Shown here: in pieces, positions 22,358 to 30,473 of the stretch | Layout: each line of letters begins with the position of its first letter | How positions within the stretch are numbered: position 1 is the stretch's first letter | Origin: DASZQY01 sp036511595 | Lineage (GTDB): Bacteria > Pseudomonadota > Alphaproteobacteria > Rhizobiales > Kaistiaceae | Assembly (NCBI GenBank): GCA_036511595.1 | Contig: DATCBY010000030.1 | Coordinates: 1 to 39,977 of the forward strand | Length of the DNA: 39,977 nt | Reading direction: 5' to 3' | The notes under the pieces: generated by a model | What the model was told of the DNA's origin: nothing | The model's database searches: none | Seen by the model: only the letters and a program-made list of their open reading frames with translations | Made by a program: the position numbers and the translations under genes

Positions 22358-22951
22358 ATGATAGCCTTCGCCAAGACCAAGGCGGCGTTGCGGGCCGAAG
22401 GCTCCGTCGTCCGCGATACGATTACCAGTGCAAGACGCGAGGCGGCGTCAGCGGCAATCGCCGATCGCGTCATCGCGGTTGCCGAAACCGCGCGTCCGCA
22501 GGTTATCGCCGTCTACATGCCGATCTGGAGCGAGGTCGACACCGGCCGGGTCATCGACTGGGCGTTCGACAACAACATTGGCGTAGTGCTCCCCGCTGTT
22601 GTCGATTCCGCGAACTTCGAATTTCGGCGCTACCGGGCAAGCGACGTGCTGGTTGCCGGGCGCTTCGGCACGCGGGCGCCCGCGCCCGACGCGGGAACTG
22701 CCAACCCTGATCTCGTGGTCATGCCGATGATTGCGTTCGACCGTGCAGGCACGCGCCTGGGATATGGCGGCGGCTTCTACGATCGGGGCGTCGCCCGGCT
22801 GCGCGCCGAAGGCATTGATCCGCTGCTCGTCGGGGTTGCCTTCGCAGCGCAAGAGGTTCCTGCTATTCCGGCTGAGGCGCACGATGTCCGCATGGGCCTG
22901 ATCGTCACCGAGAACGAGACCCTGAACTTCCGGGTCAAGAAAAAAGGGTAG
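22358..22951 (+). CDS. 5-formyltetrahydrofolate cyclo-ligase
   Basis: A 197-residue enzyme that converts 5-formyl-THF into 5,10-methenyl-THF with ATP, returning folate to one-carbon metabolism. Signatures are AVYMPIWSEVDTGRVIDWAF, PDLVVMPMIAFDRAGTRLGY, and the GYGGGFYDRGVARL phosphate-binding loop. It reads from ATG 22358. Downstream of 6S RNA, as in many proteobacteria, where the two are often cotranscribed. The YmdB-like gene starts 5 bp after its stop. Confidence 0.93.
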   Translation: MIAFAKTKAALRAEGSVVRDTITSARREAASAAIADRVIAVAETARPQVIAVYMPIWSEVDTGRVIDWAFDNNIGVVLPAVVDSANFEFRRYRASDVLVAGRFGTRAPAPDAGTANPDLVVMPMIAFDRAGTRLGYGGGFYDRGVARLRAEGIDPLLVGVAFAAQEVPAIPAEAHDVRMGLIVTENETLNFRVKKKG

Positions 22952-22956
22952 GACCG

Positions 22957-23778
22957 TTGCGGCTGCTATTTCTGGGTGACCTCGTCGGTCGGAGCGGGCG
23001 TGGCGCGGTCACCGCCCGTCTGCCCAGCCTCATCGCCGACAATCAAATCGACTTTGTGGTGGTCAACGGTGAGAACGCGGCCGGCGGTTTCGGGATTTCC
23101 GAAGAGATTCTCCGCAACGTCCTCGACGCGGGCGCCGACGTGGTGACGACCGGCAATCACGCGTTCGACCACCGTGAGGCATTGGCCTTCGCAGACCGCC
23201 AGGAGCGGTTTCTCCGGCCGGTCAATTTTCCGGTCGGCACGCCGGGTCGCGGCGCCGGCCTGTACATTGCCCGCAATGGCGCGCGGGTTCTGGTCATCAA
23301 CGCCATGGGCCGCGTGTTCATGGACCAGCTCGACGATCCCTTCGCCGTAATCGAGCGCGAAATCTCCGCGTGTCCGCTTGGCGAGCAGGCAGACGCCATC
23401 ATCCTTGATTTCCACGCCGAAGCGACCAGCGAGAAGCAGGCGATGGCGCACTACCTCGACGGACGTGTTAGCCTCGTCGTCGGCACCCATACGCATGTGC
23501 CGACCTCCGACTACCATGTCATGCGTGCGGGTACCGCCTATCAGTCCGACGTCGGCATGTGCGGCGACTATGATTCCGTCATCGGCATGAATCACGAGGA
23601 ACCGTTGCGGCGTTTCCTGCAGAAAGTGCCGGGGGAGCGTTTCACGCCCGCCGACGGGCCGGCGACCATCGCCGGTCTCGCGGTCGAAATCGACGATGCC
23701 ACCGGGTTTGCTACCGCCGTCGCCCCCTTGCGCCTTGGCGGTGTGCTTTCGGAAACCATGCCGCCGTTCTGGACGTAA
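22957..23778 (+). CDS. YmdB-like (TIGR00282) metallophosphoesterase
   Basis: A 273-residue calcineurin-like phosphoesterase. Metal-site motifs in order: LFLGDLVGRSGR, VVNGENAAGGFG, TTGNHAFD, LDFHAEATSEK, GTHTHVPT and SDVGMCGDYDSVIGM. Bacillus YmdB hydrolyses 2',3'-cyclic nucleotides and affects RNA decay and biofilm choice; the same is assumed here. The start is TTG at 22957, with AGGGTAGGA just upstream as ribosome-binding site, 5 bp past the previous stop; no ATG exists near the family N-terminus. Confidence 0.9.
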   Translation: MRLLFLGDLVGRSGRGAVTARLPSLIADNQIDFVVVNGENAAGGFGISEEILRNVLDAGADVVTTGNHAFDHREALAFADRQERFLRPVNFPVGTPGRGAGLYIARNGARVLVINAMGRVFMDQLDDPFAVIEREISACPLGEQADAIILDFHAEATSEKQAMAHYLDGRVSLVVGTHTHVPTSDYHVMRAGTAYQSDVGMCGDYDSVIGMNHEEPLRRFLQKVPGERFTPADGPATIAGLAVEIDDATGFATAVAPLRLGGVLSETMPPFWT

Positions 23779-23819
23779 GGCCGCTACCTCGTGCTAGGTT
23801 GGAGGGTGAGCGGGGGCGC

Positions 23820-24581
23820 ATGAGACCACCGATACTGTTCATCCACGGGGCCTTTACCCGCGCCAGACGCTGGCGGCCCTGGCTTAGCTATTTTGCCGAC
23901 GCTGGCTTCGAATGCCTGGCGCCATCGCTGCCGGCTCACGATCCGCCCGATCCGTCACGCCTGGCGGGGCTTGGCTTTGGCGATTATCTGGACGCGATGA
24001 CGGCGGCGTGCGCGACGCTTGACCGGCCGCCGATCGTGATCGGCCATTCGATGGGGGGGCTGATTGCCCAGCACGTCGCGGCCTCGACGCCATGCGCCGG
24101 TCTGGTGCTGGTTTCGTCGGCGGCGCCGTGGCGCACGGGCACGACGCGACGCGCGCTGCCCTACGCCATTCCCTATGTGCTGCAGGTCCTTGCCGGCGCT
24201 TCCATCCGTGCCAACCCGCGCGCCGCGATGGACCTCGTCCTGCACGACTTGCCGCCCGATGAGCAGCGCGAACTGGTGCCGACCTTCGCCTTCGAGTCGG
24301 GCAGGGCGTACCGCACGATGGTGTTCGGCAGTGCGCCGGTCATAGAGGGATCGGTCACCTGTCCGGTGCTCTGTCTCTCCGGTGGGGCCGACCGACTGCT
24401 GAAACCCGCAGTTGGTGTTGACCTCGCCAATTTCTACGACGCCGATCACCTCATATTTCCGGGCCGCGGCCATTCGCTGGTCTCGGCATCGCTTACCGTC
24501 GCCGCTGAGGTGCGCGGTTGGATTGAGGGGCTCGCCGAGCGCGCCACTGAAGCTTCCTTTCAGTCGAACGCAGCCGTATAA
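23820..24581 (+). CDS. Alpha/beta hydrolase
   Basis: A 253-residue serine hydrolase. The triad is readable: Ser in VIGHSMGGLIAQHVA (about residues 72-86), an Asp in LSGGADRLLKP, and His in FPGRGHSLVS near the end. The oxyanion strand is PILFIHGAFTRARRW. The fold covers esterases, lipases and C-C hydrolases, so the substrate is open. The ATG at 23820 is preferred; a TTG at 23799 is also open in frame, and GGAGGG lies between the two. The next gene, yebC, starts 25 bp after. Confidence 0.88.
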   Translation: MRPPILFIHGAFTRARRWRPWLSYFADAGFECLAPSLPAHDPPDPSRLAGLGFGDYLDAMTAACATLDRPPIVIGHSMGGLIAQHVAASTPCAGLVLVSSAAPWRTGTTRRALPYAIPYVLQVLAGASIRANPRAAMDLVLHDLPPDEQRELVPTFAFESGRAYRTMVFGSAPVIEGSVTCPVLCLSGGADRLLKPAVGVDLANFYDADHLIFPGRGHSLVSASLTVAAEVRGWIEGLAERATEASFQSNAAV

Positions 24582-24606
24582 ACCGGCCGGTTTTGCGAGG
24601 AAGAAC

Positions 24607-25356
24607 ATGGCCGGCCATTCCCAGTTCAAGAACATCATGCATCGCAAGGGCGCCGCCGACGTGCGCCGTTCGAAACTGTTTTCCAAGCTCGCGCGGGAAA
24701 TCACGGTGGCGGCCAAGCTCGGTGTGCCAGACCCCGAAATGAACGCGCGCCTTCGTCTCGCCATTCTGAACGCGCGCGCGGAGAACATGCCAAAGGACAA
24801 CATCGAGCGCGCCATCAAGAAGGCGCTGGGTGCCGGCGGCGAAAACTATGAGGCGGTGCGCTACGAGGGCTACGGCCCTGGCGGCGTCGCCATGATCGTC
24901 GAGGCACTTACCGACAACCGCAACCGGACGGCGGGCGCTGTGCGTTCCTATCTCAGCAAGAACGGCGGTGCGCTCGGCGAAACCGGCTCAGTGGCTTTCA
25001 TGTTCGACCGTGTCGGGCAGATTCATTACAATCCTCATGCCGGTAGCGCCGACAAGGTGCTGGAGGCGGCGATCGAGGCCGGTGCCGATGACGTGCACAG
25101 CGACGAGAGCGGACACGTCATCATGACTTCATTCGCTGACCTCAGCGAGGTTTCCAGAAAGCTGGAAGCCGCGCTCGGCGAGGCCGAGACGGTCAAGGCT
25201 GTATGGAAGCCGCAGACCACCACCAGCCTCGACGAAGAGAGGGCGGTCCTCATGATGAAGCTCGTCGCGGCGCTTGAGGATGACGACGACGTGCAGGAAA
25301 TCTATGCCAATTATGAAATTTCCGACACGGTGATGGCCAATCTGACCGCCGCCTGA
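24607..25356 (+). CDS. yebC: YebC/PmpR-family translation and transcription regulator
   Basis: A 249-residue protein of the YebC/TACO1 family. Family marks: AGHSQFKNIMHRKGAADVRR at the N-terminus, FSKLAREITVAAKLGVPDPE, NMPKDNIERAIKKALG, the YEGYGPGGVAMIVEALTDNR loop, and LGETGSVAFMFDRVG. Bacterial members bind ribosomes or DNA, and recent work links YebC to translation of proline stretches; TolA in this window is very proline-rich, though a link is speculative. ATG at 24607 with GAGGAAG as ribosome-binding site. It is the usual neighbour of ruvC, but here a minus-strand gene stands between. Confidence 0.95.
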   Translation: MAGHSQFKNIMHRKGAADVRRSKLFSKLAREITVAAKLGVPDPEMNARLRLAILNARAENMPKDNIERAIKKALGAGGENYEAVRYEGYGPGGVAMIVEALTDNRNRTAGAVRSYLSKNGGALGETGSVAFMFDRVGQIHYNPHAGSADKVLEAAIEAGADDVHSDESGHVIMTSFADLSEVSRKLEAALGEAETVKAVWKPQTTTSLDEERAVLMMKLVAALEDDDDVQEIYANYEISDTVMANLTAA

Positions 25357-25362
25357 CCGGCG

Positions 25363-25869
25363 TCAGCCGCCGGGCTTCAGCACCTTCAGTGGGTTGATCT
25401 TCATCCCGCCAGGCATCATCATTTCGCCGGGCTTCATGCCGTTGCAGGGGCCAGCCCACGTCACATTCTGCTTGATCTCCGAATGTTTCGGGATGAGCGC
25501 GCTACCGCCGGTGCTGTCGCTCACCGTGTCAATCGTGTAGGCCGACTCGAAGTCTCCAGAGATGACCGTGTGCGAGTGGGTTGTCATGGGTCCGAACTTG
25601 CATTCGGCGTCAATGGTAATAGTGCCGCTGTTCTGGCTCGTCGAAACGTTGCCGCATTTGTCGCTGGTGATAGCGAGGCCACTTTCCATCATGGCCTTGT
25701 CGGAAGCGGCGTCGAGGCAGAGCTGCATCGTCATGACCGGTGCGCCGCCGCGCACCATCTCGATCTTCCACTGACCGGGCTTGCGCGCCGGCAGGTTGAT
25801 CTGATCGGCGGCGGCGGGCACAGCCACGCAAACCGCCAGCAGCCAAGTCACAATCGCTACAGTCCGCAT
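25363..25869 (-). CDS. DUF3617 exported protein
   Basis: A 168-residue protein with a Sec signal peptide (TVAIVTWLLAVCVAVPAAAD, cut near residue 20). The body matches DUF3617: ARKPGQWKIEMVR, then MQLCLDAASDKAMM, CGNVSTSQNSGTITIDAECK with paired Cys, and a strand-rich close with GPCNGMKPGEM. Function unknown; members are periplasmic. ATG at 25867-25869 with AGGAGAAGG as ribosome-binding site. It lies on the minus strand between yebC and ruvC, six bases from the yebC stop, which is a tight tail-to-tail join. Confidence 0.85.
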   Translation of the reverse strand: MRTVAIVTWLLAVCVAVPAAADQINLPARKPGQWKIEMVRGGAPVMTMQLCLDAASDKAMMESGLAITSDKCGNVSTSQNSGTITIDAECKFGPMTTHSHTVISGDFESAYTIDTVSDSTGGSALIPKHSEIKQNVTWAGPCNGMKPGEMMMPGGMKINPLKVLKPGG

Positions 25870-25948
25870 AGGCGATACCTTCTCCTCGTCACCGTCCCAA
25901 TGGTTATTCTGGCAAGGGACGAGCTTCGGCGCTACGGCTTCACCTGTG

Positions 25949-26455
25949 ATGACCGTCACGATTCGCATCCTCGGCGTCGATCCCGGCCTCCGCCGTACCG
26001 GTTGGGGAATGGTCGCCGTCAGCGGCAATTCGCTGGCGTTTCTCGGTTCGGGAACGGTGAAGGCGCCGCTCGATGGCGAACTTGCGGCGCGGCTTGTCGC
26101 GCTCCACACCGGCCTGACGGAGGTGGTACGGGCATGGACGCCCGACGAGGCTGCGGTGGAGCAGACTTTCGTCAATCGTGACGCCTCGGCCACCCTGAAG
26201 CTGGGGCAGGCGCGCGGCATCGCGTTGCTGGTGCCAGCGCAGGCCGGTCTGGCGGTCGCTGAATACGCCCCCAATGCTGTGAAGAAGGCGGTCGTCGGCG
26301 CCGGACACGCAGAGAAAGGCCAGATTCGCGCGATGGTGCGGGTCCTGCTGCCACGCGCGACATTCGACACTGACGACGCGGCGGATGCGCTCGCCGTCGC
26401 AATCTGCCACGCCCACCACCGGCAATGGGCGCGGACGCTGGCTAAGGCAGTCTAG
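25949..26455 (+). CDS. ruvC: Crossover junction endodeoxyribonuclease RuvC
   Basis: A 168-residue Holliday-junction resolvase. Catalytic acids are visible: Asp in ILGVDPGLRRTGWGM, Glu in AAVEQTFVNRD, and the Asp pair in FDTDDAADALAVAICHAH. It resolves four-way junctions moved by RuvAB, ending homologous recombination. I use the ATG at 25949, with a GTG one codon earlier also possible. It is divergent from the DUF3617 gene over 79 bp. Its stop shares a CTAG with the stop of the convergent oxidoreductase gene. Confidence 0.96.
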   Translation: MTVTIRILGVDPGLRRTGWGMVAVSGNSLAFLGSGTVKAPLDGELAARLVALHTGLTEVVRAWTPDEAAVEQTFVNRDASATLKLGQARGIALLVPAQAGLAVAEYAPNAVKKAVVGAGHAEKGQIRAMVRVLLPRATFDTDDAADALAVAICHAHHRQWARTLAKAV

Positions 26456-27675
26456 CGGAAAGCGTAGAGGTCGGCGTCCGGATCCGACTTGCCGGCGAGC
26501 GCTGCCCGGATGATGTCGGCAGCTATGCGGCTGTAGGTGATGCCGTTGCCGCCAAAGCCAAGGATTGCCCAGCAGTTTTTCCTGCCCCGAATTCTGCCGA
26601 TGCATGGCAGGCCGGTGGCGGTTGTACCGAAGGCGCCGGCCCAGGCGAATTCCGGCGTGACGTCAAGTTGCGGAAACAGGCGGTGCAGTTTCCTGCCAAT
26701 GGCCGCCGCCTTCTTGCCGATCAGCGCGTCGCGCGTCTCATCGTCGGAAAAATCCTCGTCTTCGCCACCGCAGATCACACGGCCATCGGCGGTGGTGCGC
26801 ATATAGAGATAGGGATCAGAAGCCTCCCAGATCAGTACTTCCTCCGGCCACAATCGCCGACGCTGCGGCCGCGTCGCGATGGCGTACGTCGCGACGATGC
26901 GATGGCCGCCGCGCGGCACGAACTTCGGGACTTCGTAGCCGGTCGCGAAGATCGCGTAATGCGCTTGGATGGTCGGGCCGTTGGCAGTGGCAGCGCTTAC
27001 GCCGCTACGATGCGCTTCGATGCCGGTCACTTCGACGGGCGCATGTAACCGGGCACCATTGGCTATCGCTGCGCGGAGATAGCCACCGGTCAGCCGACGC
27101 GGGTCGAGGGTAAAATCGCCGTGCGAGAGCAAAGCCGCCTGCCGGTCCATGCCGTAGCGCTCCTTCAGGTCGCGGCGCGACAGGAAATCGACTTCGAAGC
27201 CTATGGTGCGTCGGGCCTCGCCTTCGGCCTCCAGGTCGTGGCCGTCCAGCTTATCGCCGGCGAGGTAGAGTGTATCGCCTTCGCTCCGGTCGCAGCGGAT
27301 GCCGAGTTCGCGCGTACGGGCACCCAATGAATCGAGGGCCAGTTTCGAGCGGCGCCAGGCGCGGCCCGCCGCGTCCGTACCGATCTTCCGGGAAAGGTCG
27401 GTCAGCGGCGTGTCGATCTCATATTGCACGAGGGCGGTGCTGGCCGGCGTTGCCCCCTTGGCGGCGCCGCGTCGGTCGACGACGACGACGCGGTAGTCGC
27501 CTGCCAGCGCCTCGGCGACCAGTGCTCCGGAAATGCCGGCGCCAACCACCAGTACGTCGGTGTCGATGTCATGGGTGAGACGCGCGCTTTGCACACGCGG
27601 CATCGAGCGTGTTTGCCAATAGCTGACACCGCTTCTCAAATCCCGCTTTATTGTAAGGGCTGTGTGCTTCGGCAT
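26452..27675 (-). CDS. FAD-dependent oxidoreductase (DAO family)
   Basis: A 407-residue flavoprotein. The FAD-binding loop VLVVGAGISGALVAEAL is near residues 41-57, followed by a hydrophobic strand VVVVDRRG, the GATPAST phosphate loop, the substrate-domain strand FTLDPRRLTGGYL, and a C-terminal dinucleotide-binding motif with GTTATGLPCIGRI and GFGGNGITYSRIAADII. DAO members oxidise amino acids and amines; this one most resembles those near gamma-glutamylputrescine oxidase and glycine oxidase, but the substrate is not set. It lies on the opposite strand within ruvC-ruvA and overlaps ruvC by 4 bp at the tail. Confidence 0.88.
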   Translation of the reverse strand: MPKHTALTIKRDLRSGVSYWQTRSMPRVQSARLTHDIDTDVLVVGAGISGALVAEALAGDYRVVVVDRRGAAKGATPASTALVQYEIDTPLTDLSRKIGTDAAGRAWRRSKLALDSLGARTRELGIRCDRSEGDTLYLAGDKLDGHDLEAEGEARRTIGFEVDFLSRRDLKERYGMDRQAALLSHGDFTLDPRRLTGGYLRAAIANGARLHAPVEVTGIEAHRSGVSAATANGPTIQAHYAIFATGYEVPKFVPRGGHRIVATYAIATRPQRRRLWPEEVLIWEASDPYLYMRTTADGRVICGGEDEDFSDDETRDALIGKKAAAIGRKLHRLFPQLDVTPEFAWAGAFGTTATGLPCIGRIRGRKNCWAILGFGGNGITYSRIAADIIRAALAGKSDPDADLYAFR

Positions 27676-27747
27676 CTAGAACCATAACGGCGAACCCGGC
27701 CAATCGATCCGTTTTGCGTTCGTTCTCGTCGTGCTAACAAGCCTGCC

Positions 27748-28365
27748 ATGATCGGCAAGCTCAGCGGCATCATCGATTCCTACGGCGAGGATTGGGTTAT
27801 CCTGGACGTTTCGGGGGTCGGTTATCAGGTCTATTGCGCGGCGCGCACGTTGCAGGCCCTGCCGCCGATCGGCGAGGCGGCGCGGCTCTCGATCGAGACC
27901 TATGTGCGCGAAGACATGCTCCGCCTCTATGGCTTTGCCAGCGACCTGGAGCGCGACTGGTTCCGCCTGCTGCAGACCGTGCAGGGGGTGGGTGCCCGGG
28001 TTGCGCTTGGCGTGCTCGGGACATTCAAGCCGGGCGATCTCGCGACTGCCATCGCGCTTCAGGACAAGGCTGCGCTGGCGCGGGCTCCGGGCGTCGGCAA
28101 GAAAGTTGCCGAGCGGCTTGTCACTGAGCTCCGCGACAAGGCGCCGGCGTATTCGACTGCCGATCCGGCGCTGATTCACCTGCAGACCGATCTGGCCGAG
28201 CATCGCGCGCCGCGGCCAATTGCCGACGCAGTCTCGGCCCTCACGAACCTCGGCTACGCGCAGGTGCAGGCGAGTGCGGCGGTAGCCAGCGCTGCGCGGG
28301 TGGCCGGCGAGGCCGCCACCGCCGAGCAACTCATCCGGCTGGGCCTGAAGGAACTGGCACGATGA
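27748..28365 (+). CDS. ruvA: Holliday junction DNA helicase subunit RuvA
   Basis: A 205-residue subunit that recognises the four-way junction as a tetramer and holds the RuvB rings. It opens MIGKLSGIIDSYGEDWVILD; the helix-hairpin-helix segments are LLQTVQGVGARVALGVLGTF and APGVGKKVAERLVTELRD. A domain III of about 50 residues follows a linker. ATG at 27748. The next gene overlaps by 4 bp (ATGA), so ruvA and ruvB are translationally coupled. Confidence 0.97.
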   Translation: MIGKLSGIIDSYGEDWVILDVSGVGYQVYCAARTLQALPPIGEAARLSIETYVREDMLRLYGFASDLERDWFRLLQTVQGVGARVALGVLGTFKPGDLATAIALQDKAALARAPGVGKKVAERLVTELRDKAPAYSTADPALIHLQTDLAEHRAPRPIADAVSALTNLGYAQVQASAAVASAARVAGEAATAEQLIRLGLKELAR

Positions 28366-29402
28366 GCCGCGTCGTCGCTCCAGAAATGCGGCCCGACGAC
28401 GCACCCGATGCGTCGTTGCGCCCGCAACTGCTGTCGGAGTTTGTCGGCCAGGCACAAGCGTGCGCAAACCTCAAGGTCTTCATTGATGCGGCGCGCGGCC
28501 GCAAAGAGGCGCTCGACCATGTGCTCTTCGTCGGTCCGCCGGGTCTCGGCAAGACGACGCTGGCGCACATCGTCGCACGCGAACTCGGCGTCGACTTCCG
28601 CGCTACCTCGGGCCCGGTGATCGCCAAGGCCGGCGACCTCGCTGCGCTGCTGACCAATCTGGAAGAGCGCGACGTTCTCTTCATCGATGAGATCCATCGC
28701 TTGTCACCGGCGGTGGAGGAGATTCTCTATCCGGCGCTGGAAGACTTCCAGCTCGATCTCATCATCGGCGAGGGGCCGGCAGCACGTTCGGTCAAAATCG
28801 AGCTGGCGCCGTTCACGCTGATCGGCGCGACCACTCGTCTCGGTCTTTTGACTACGCCGCTCCGCGACCGGTTTGGCATTCCGATCCGCCTGAATTTCTA
28901 CGAGGTCGCCGAACTCGAACACATCGTTCGCCGCGGCGCGCGCATTCTGGGTGTTGAGCTCACCGCGGAAGGGTCTACGGAGATCGCCCGGCGGTCGCGC
29001 GGCACGCCGCGCATCGCGACGCGGCTGCTGCGCCGGGTTCGCGATTTTGCAGCCGCCGACGGGACGAAAGCAATCGATGCCAAGAGTGCCGATCGTGCCT
29101 TGCGGCGTCTTGAGGTAGATGCAATGGGGCTGGATGCGCTCGACCGGCGCTACATGAATCTGATCGCGGAAAGTTTTGGCGGCGGCCCGGTCGGCATCGA
29201 GACGATCGCGGCGGCGTTGTCGGAACCGCGTGATGCGATCGAGGAGATCGTTGAGCCGTTCCTCATTCAGCAGGGCTTCGTCCAGCGCACGTCCCGCGGC
29301 CGCATGCTCAGTAATCAGGCGTTCAAGCATCTCGGCCTTGAAGCGCCGGCCCGGGATACGGTGCAGATGCCCCTTTTCTCGATGCCGGATGACGAGGCGT
29401 GA
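28362..29402 (+). CDS. ruvB: Holliday junction DNA helicase subunit RuvB
   Basis: A 346-residue AAA+ ATPase that drives branch migration with RuvA. Seen: SLRPQLLSEFVGQAQACANL, Walker A FVGPPGLGKTTLAHIVA, Walker B VLFIDEIHRLSPAVEE, LIGATTRLGLLTTPLRDRFG with the arginine-finger region, and the winged-helix end with PFLIQQGFVQRTSRGRML. ATG at 28362. The stop overlaps the NUDIX GTG start by 4 bases. Confidence 0.97.
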   Translation: MSRVVAPEMRPDDAPDASLRPQLLSEFVGQAQACANLKVFIDAARGRKEALDHVLFVGPPGLGKTTLAHIVARELGVDFRATSGPVIAKAGDLAALLTNLEERDVLFIDEIHRLSPAVEEILYPALEDFQLDLIIGEGPAARSVKIELAPFTLIGATTRLGLLTTPLRDRFGIPIRLNFYEVAELEHIVRRGARILGVELTAEGSTEIARRSRGTPRIATRLLRRVRDFAAADGTKAIDAKSADRALRRLEVDAMGLDALDRRYMNLIAESFGGGPVGIETIAAALSEPRDAIEEIVEPFLIQQGFVQRTSRGRMLSNQAFKHLGLEAPARDTVQMPLFSMPDDEA

Positions 29403-29803
29403 GCCGGGCGTCGGTCGCGATCGTCGCCGCATTGATTCGTGATGCGGAGGGGAGGGTGCTGCTTGTTCGTAAGGCGGGCACTCGCGCCTTCATGCAGCCC
29501 GGCGGCAAGCGCGAGGTCGGCGAAGATGATCTCGCGGCGCTCGATCGCGAATTGGCGGAAGAGATCGGCTGCAACATGATCGCGGGCTCGGCCGTCGCGA
29601 TGGGCGACTTTGTTGCATCGGCAGCGAACGAAGCCGATCGGGACGTTGCCGCGGCCGTATATGCGGTGGCCATTGCCGGGACCGCGCAACCGTACGCCGA
29701 GATAGAGGAAATACTTTGGGTCGATCCCCGCCATCTGCCAGACATCGACCTCGCGCCGCTCAGCCGCGACCATGTCCTGCCGCTGGCCAGCGTGAGCAAA
29801 TGA
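29399..29803 (+). CDS. NUDIX hydrolase
   Basis: A 134-residue pyrophosphohydrolase. The Nudix box is complete: GKREVGEDDLAALDRELAEE followed by IGC, fitting G-x5-E-x7-RE-hydrophobic-x-EE-x-G. Substrates of this family are nucleoside diphosphates linked to other moieties; which one is unknown. The start is GTG at 29399 inside the ruvB stop (GTGA), and the end overlaps the ybgC ATG (ATGA). This ties a Nudix enzyme by translation to both ruvAB and the Tol-Pal locus. Confidence 0.9.
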   Translation: MSRASVAIVAALIRDAEGRVLLVRKAGTRAFMQPGGKREVGEDDLAALDRELAEEIGCNMIAGSAVAMGDFVASAANEADRDVAAAVYAVAIAGTAQPYAEIEEILWVDPRHLPDIDLAPLSRDHVLPLASVSK

Positions 29804-30267
29804 GCGACGCCTGGCCCCAGCTTTCCGGACGCCTCGATGGCACTCGCCACATCCTGCCGGTGCGCATCTACTTCGAAGACACCGATTTCTCAGGCGTCGT
29901 CTATCACGGCAGCTATGTGCGTTTCATGGAGCGCGGGCGCACCGACTTCCTCCGGCTCGCAGGCATAGGCCACGATGCGCTCGACAGGGGTGAGCATGGC
30001 GGCGCGGCCGCTGAACGGCTGGCGTTTACGGTTCGGCGCATGAAGATCGAATTTCTGAAGCCGGCGAGGATCGATGACGTCGTCGAGATTGAAACGACCG
30101 TCCGCGAGCTGGGTGGAGCCCGCATCGAACTCTCGCAGACGGTTCGGCGCGGTGTAGAAACGTTGGTGACTGCTGAAGTCACCGTGGCGCTCATCAACGA
30201 TACCGGCCAGCCCCGACGCCTACCGGACAGATTGCGGGAAGGGTTGACGCAGGCAGGGCCAAGTTAA
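29800..30267 (+). CDS. ybgC: Tol-Pal-associated acyl-CoA thioesterase YbgC
   Basis: A 155-residue hot-dog-fold thioesterase. It has LPVRIYFEDTDFSGVVYHGS, the active-site Asp and Tyr/His of the 4-hydroxybenzoyl-CoA thioesterase branch, then YVRFMERGRTDFLRLAG and FTVRRMKIEFLKPARIDD. It hydrolyses acyl-CoA or acyl-ACP; in E. coli it heads the tol-pal operon, as here. The ATG at 29800 overlaps the NUDIX stop. Its TAA stop (30265-30267) is part of a CtrA-type box. Confidence 0.93.
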   Translation: MSDAWPQLSGRLDGTRHILPVRIYFEDTDFSGVVYHGSYVRFMERGRTDFLRLAGIGHDALDRGEHGGAAAERLAFTVRRMKIEFLKPARIDDVVEIETTVRELGGARIELSQTVRRGVETLVTAEVTVALINDTGQPRRLPDRLREGLTQAGPS

Positions 30268-30278
30268 TCCGTCGTTAA
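30264..30278. promoter_or_regulatory. CtrA-type box upstream of tolQ
   Basis: TTAA at 30264-30267 and TTAA at 30275-30278 with exactly seven bases between; a C follows, as in TTAA-N7-TTAAC. It lies 196 bp before the tolQ ATG and overlaps the ybgC stop codon. A CtrA-controlled promoter here would separate tolQRAB transcription from ybgC. This is inference from the motif. Confidence 0.5.
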
Positions 30279-30309
30279 CTCTGCTAATCCTAGGAATACT
30301 TGGTGTTTT

Positions 30310-30332
30310 GGGCCATAAGGGCCCTCGTTTTG
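30310..30332 (+). terminator. Weak hairpin with T-tract between ybgC and tolQ
   Basis: GGGCC (30310-30314) and GGCCC (30320-30324) pair across ATAAG, followed by TCGTTTTG. The stem is short and the T-run has a break, so it is at best a leaky terminator or attenuator at the end of the ruv-nudix-ybgC transcript. A TTGACA sequence lies right after, at 30330-30335, without a clear partner -10. Confidence 0.35.
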
Positions 30333-30473
30333 ACAAATTCCGCACGTCAGTGGAGGGGCGAAAAGGAAGCCCGGCCAAAGACTTGCAAGGTCACCCACGG
30401 CCCAAGGCGTCGCTCGTGGAGCGCACGTCCGCCGAAGCTGGCGTGACGATCAAAGCAAAGAGGTCAGGATTCC

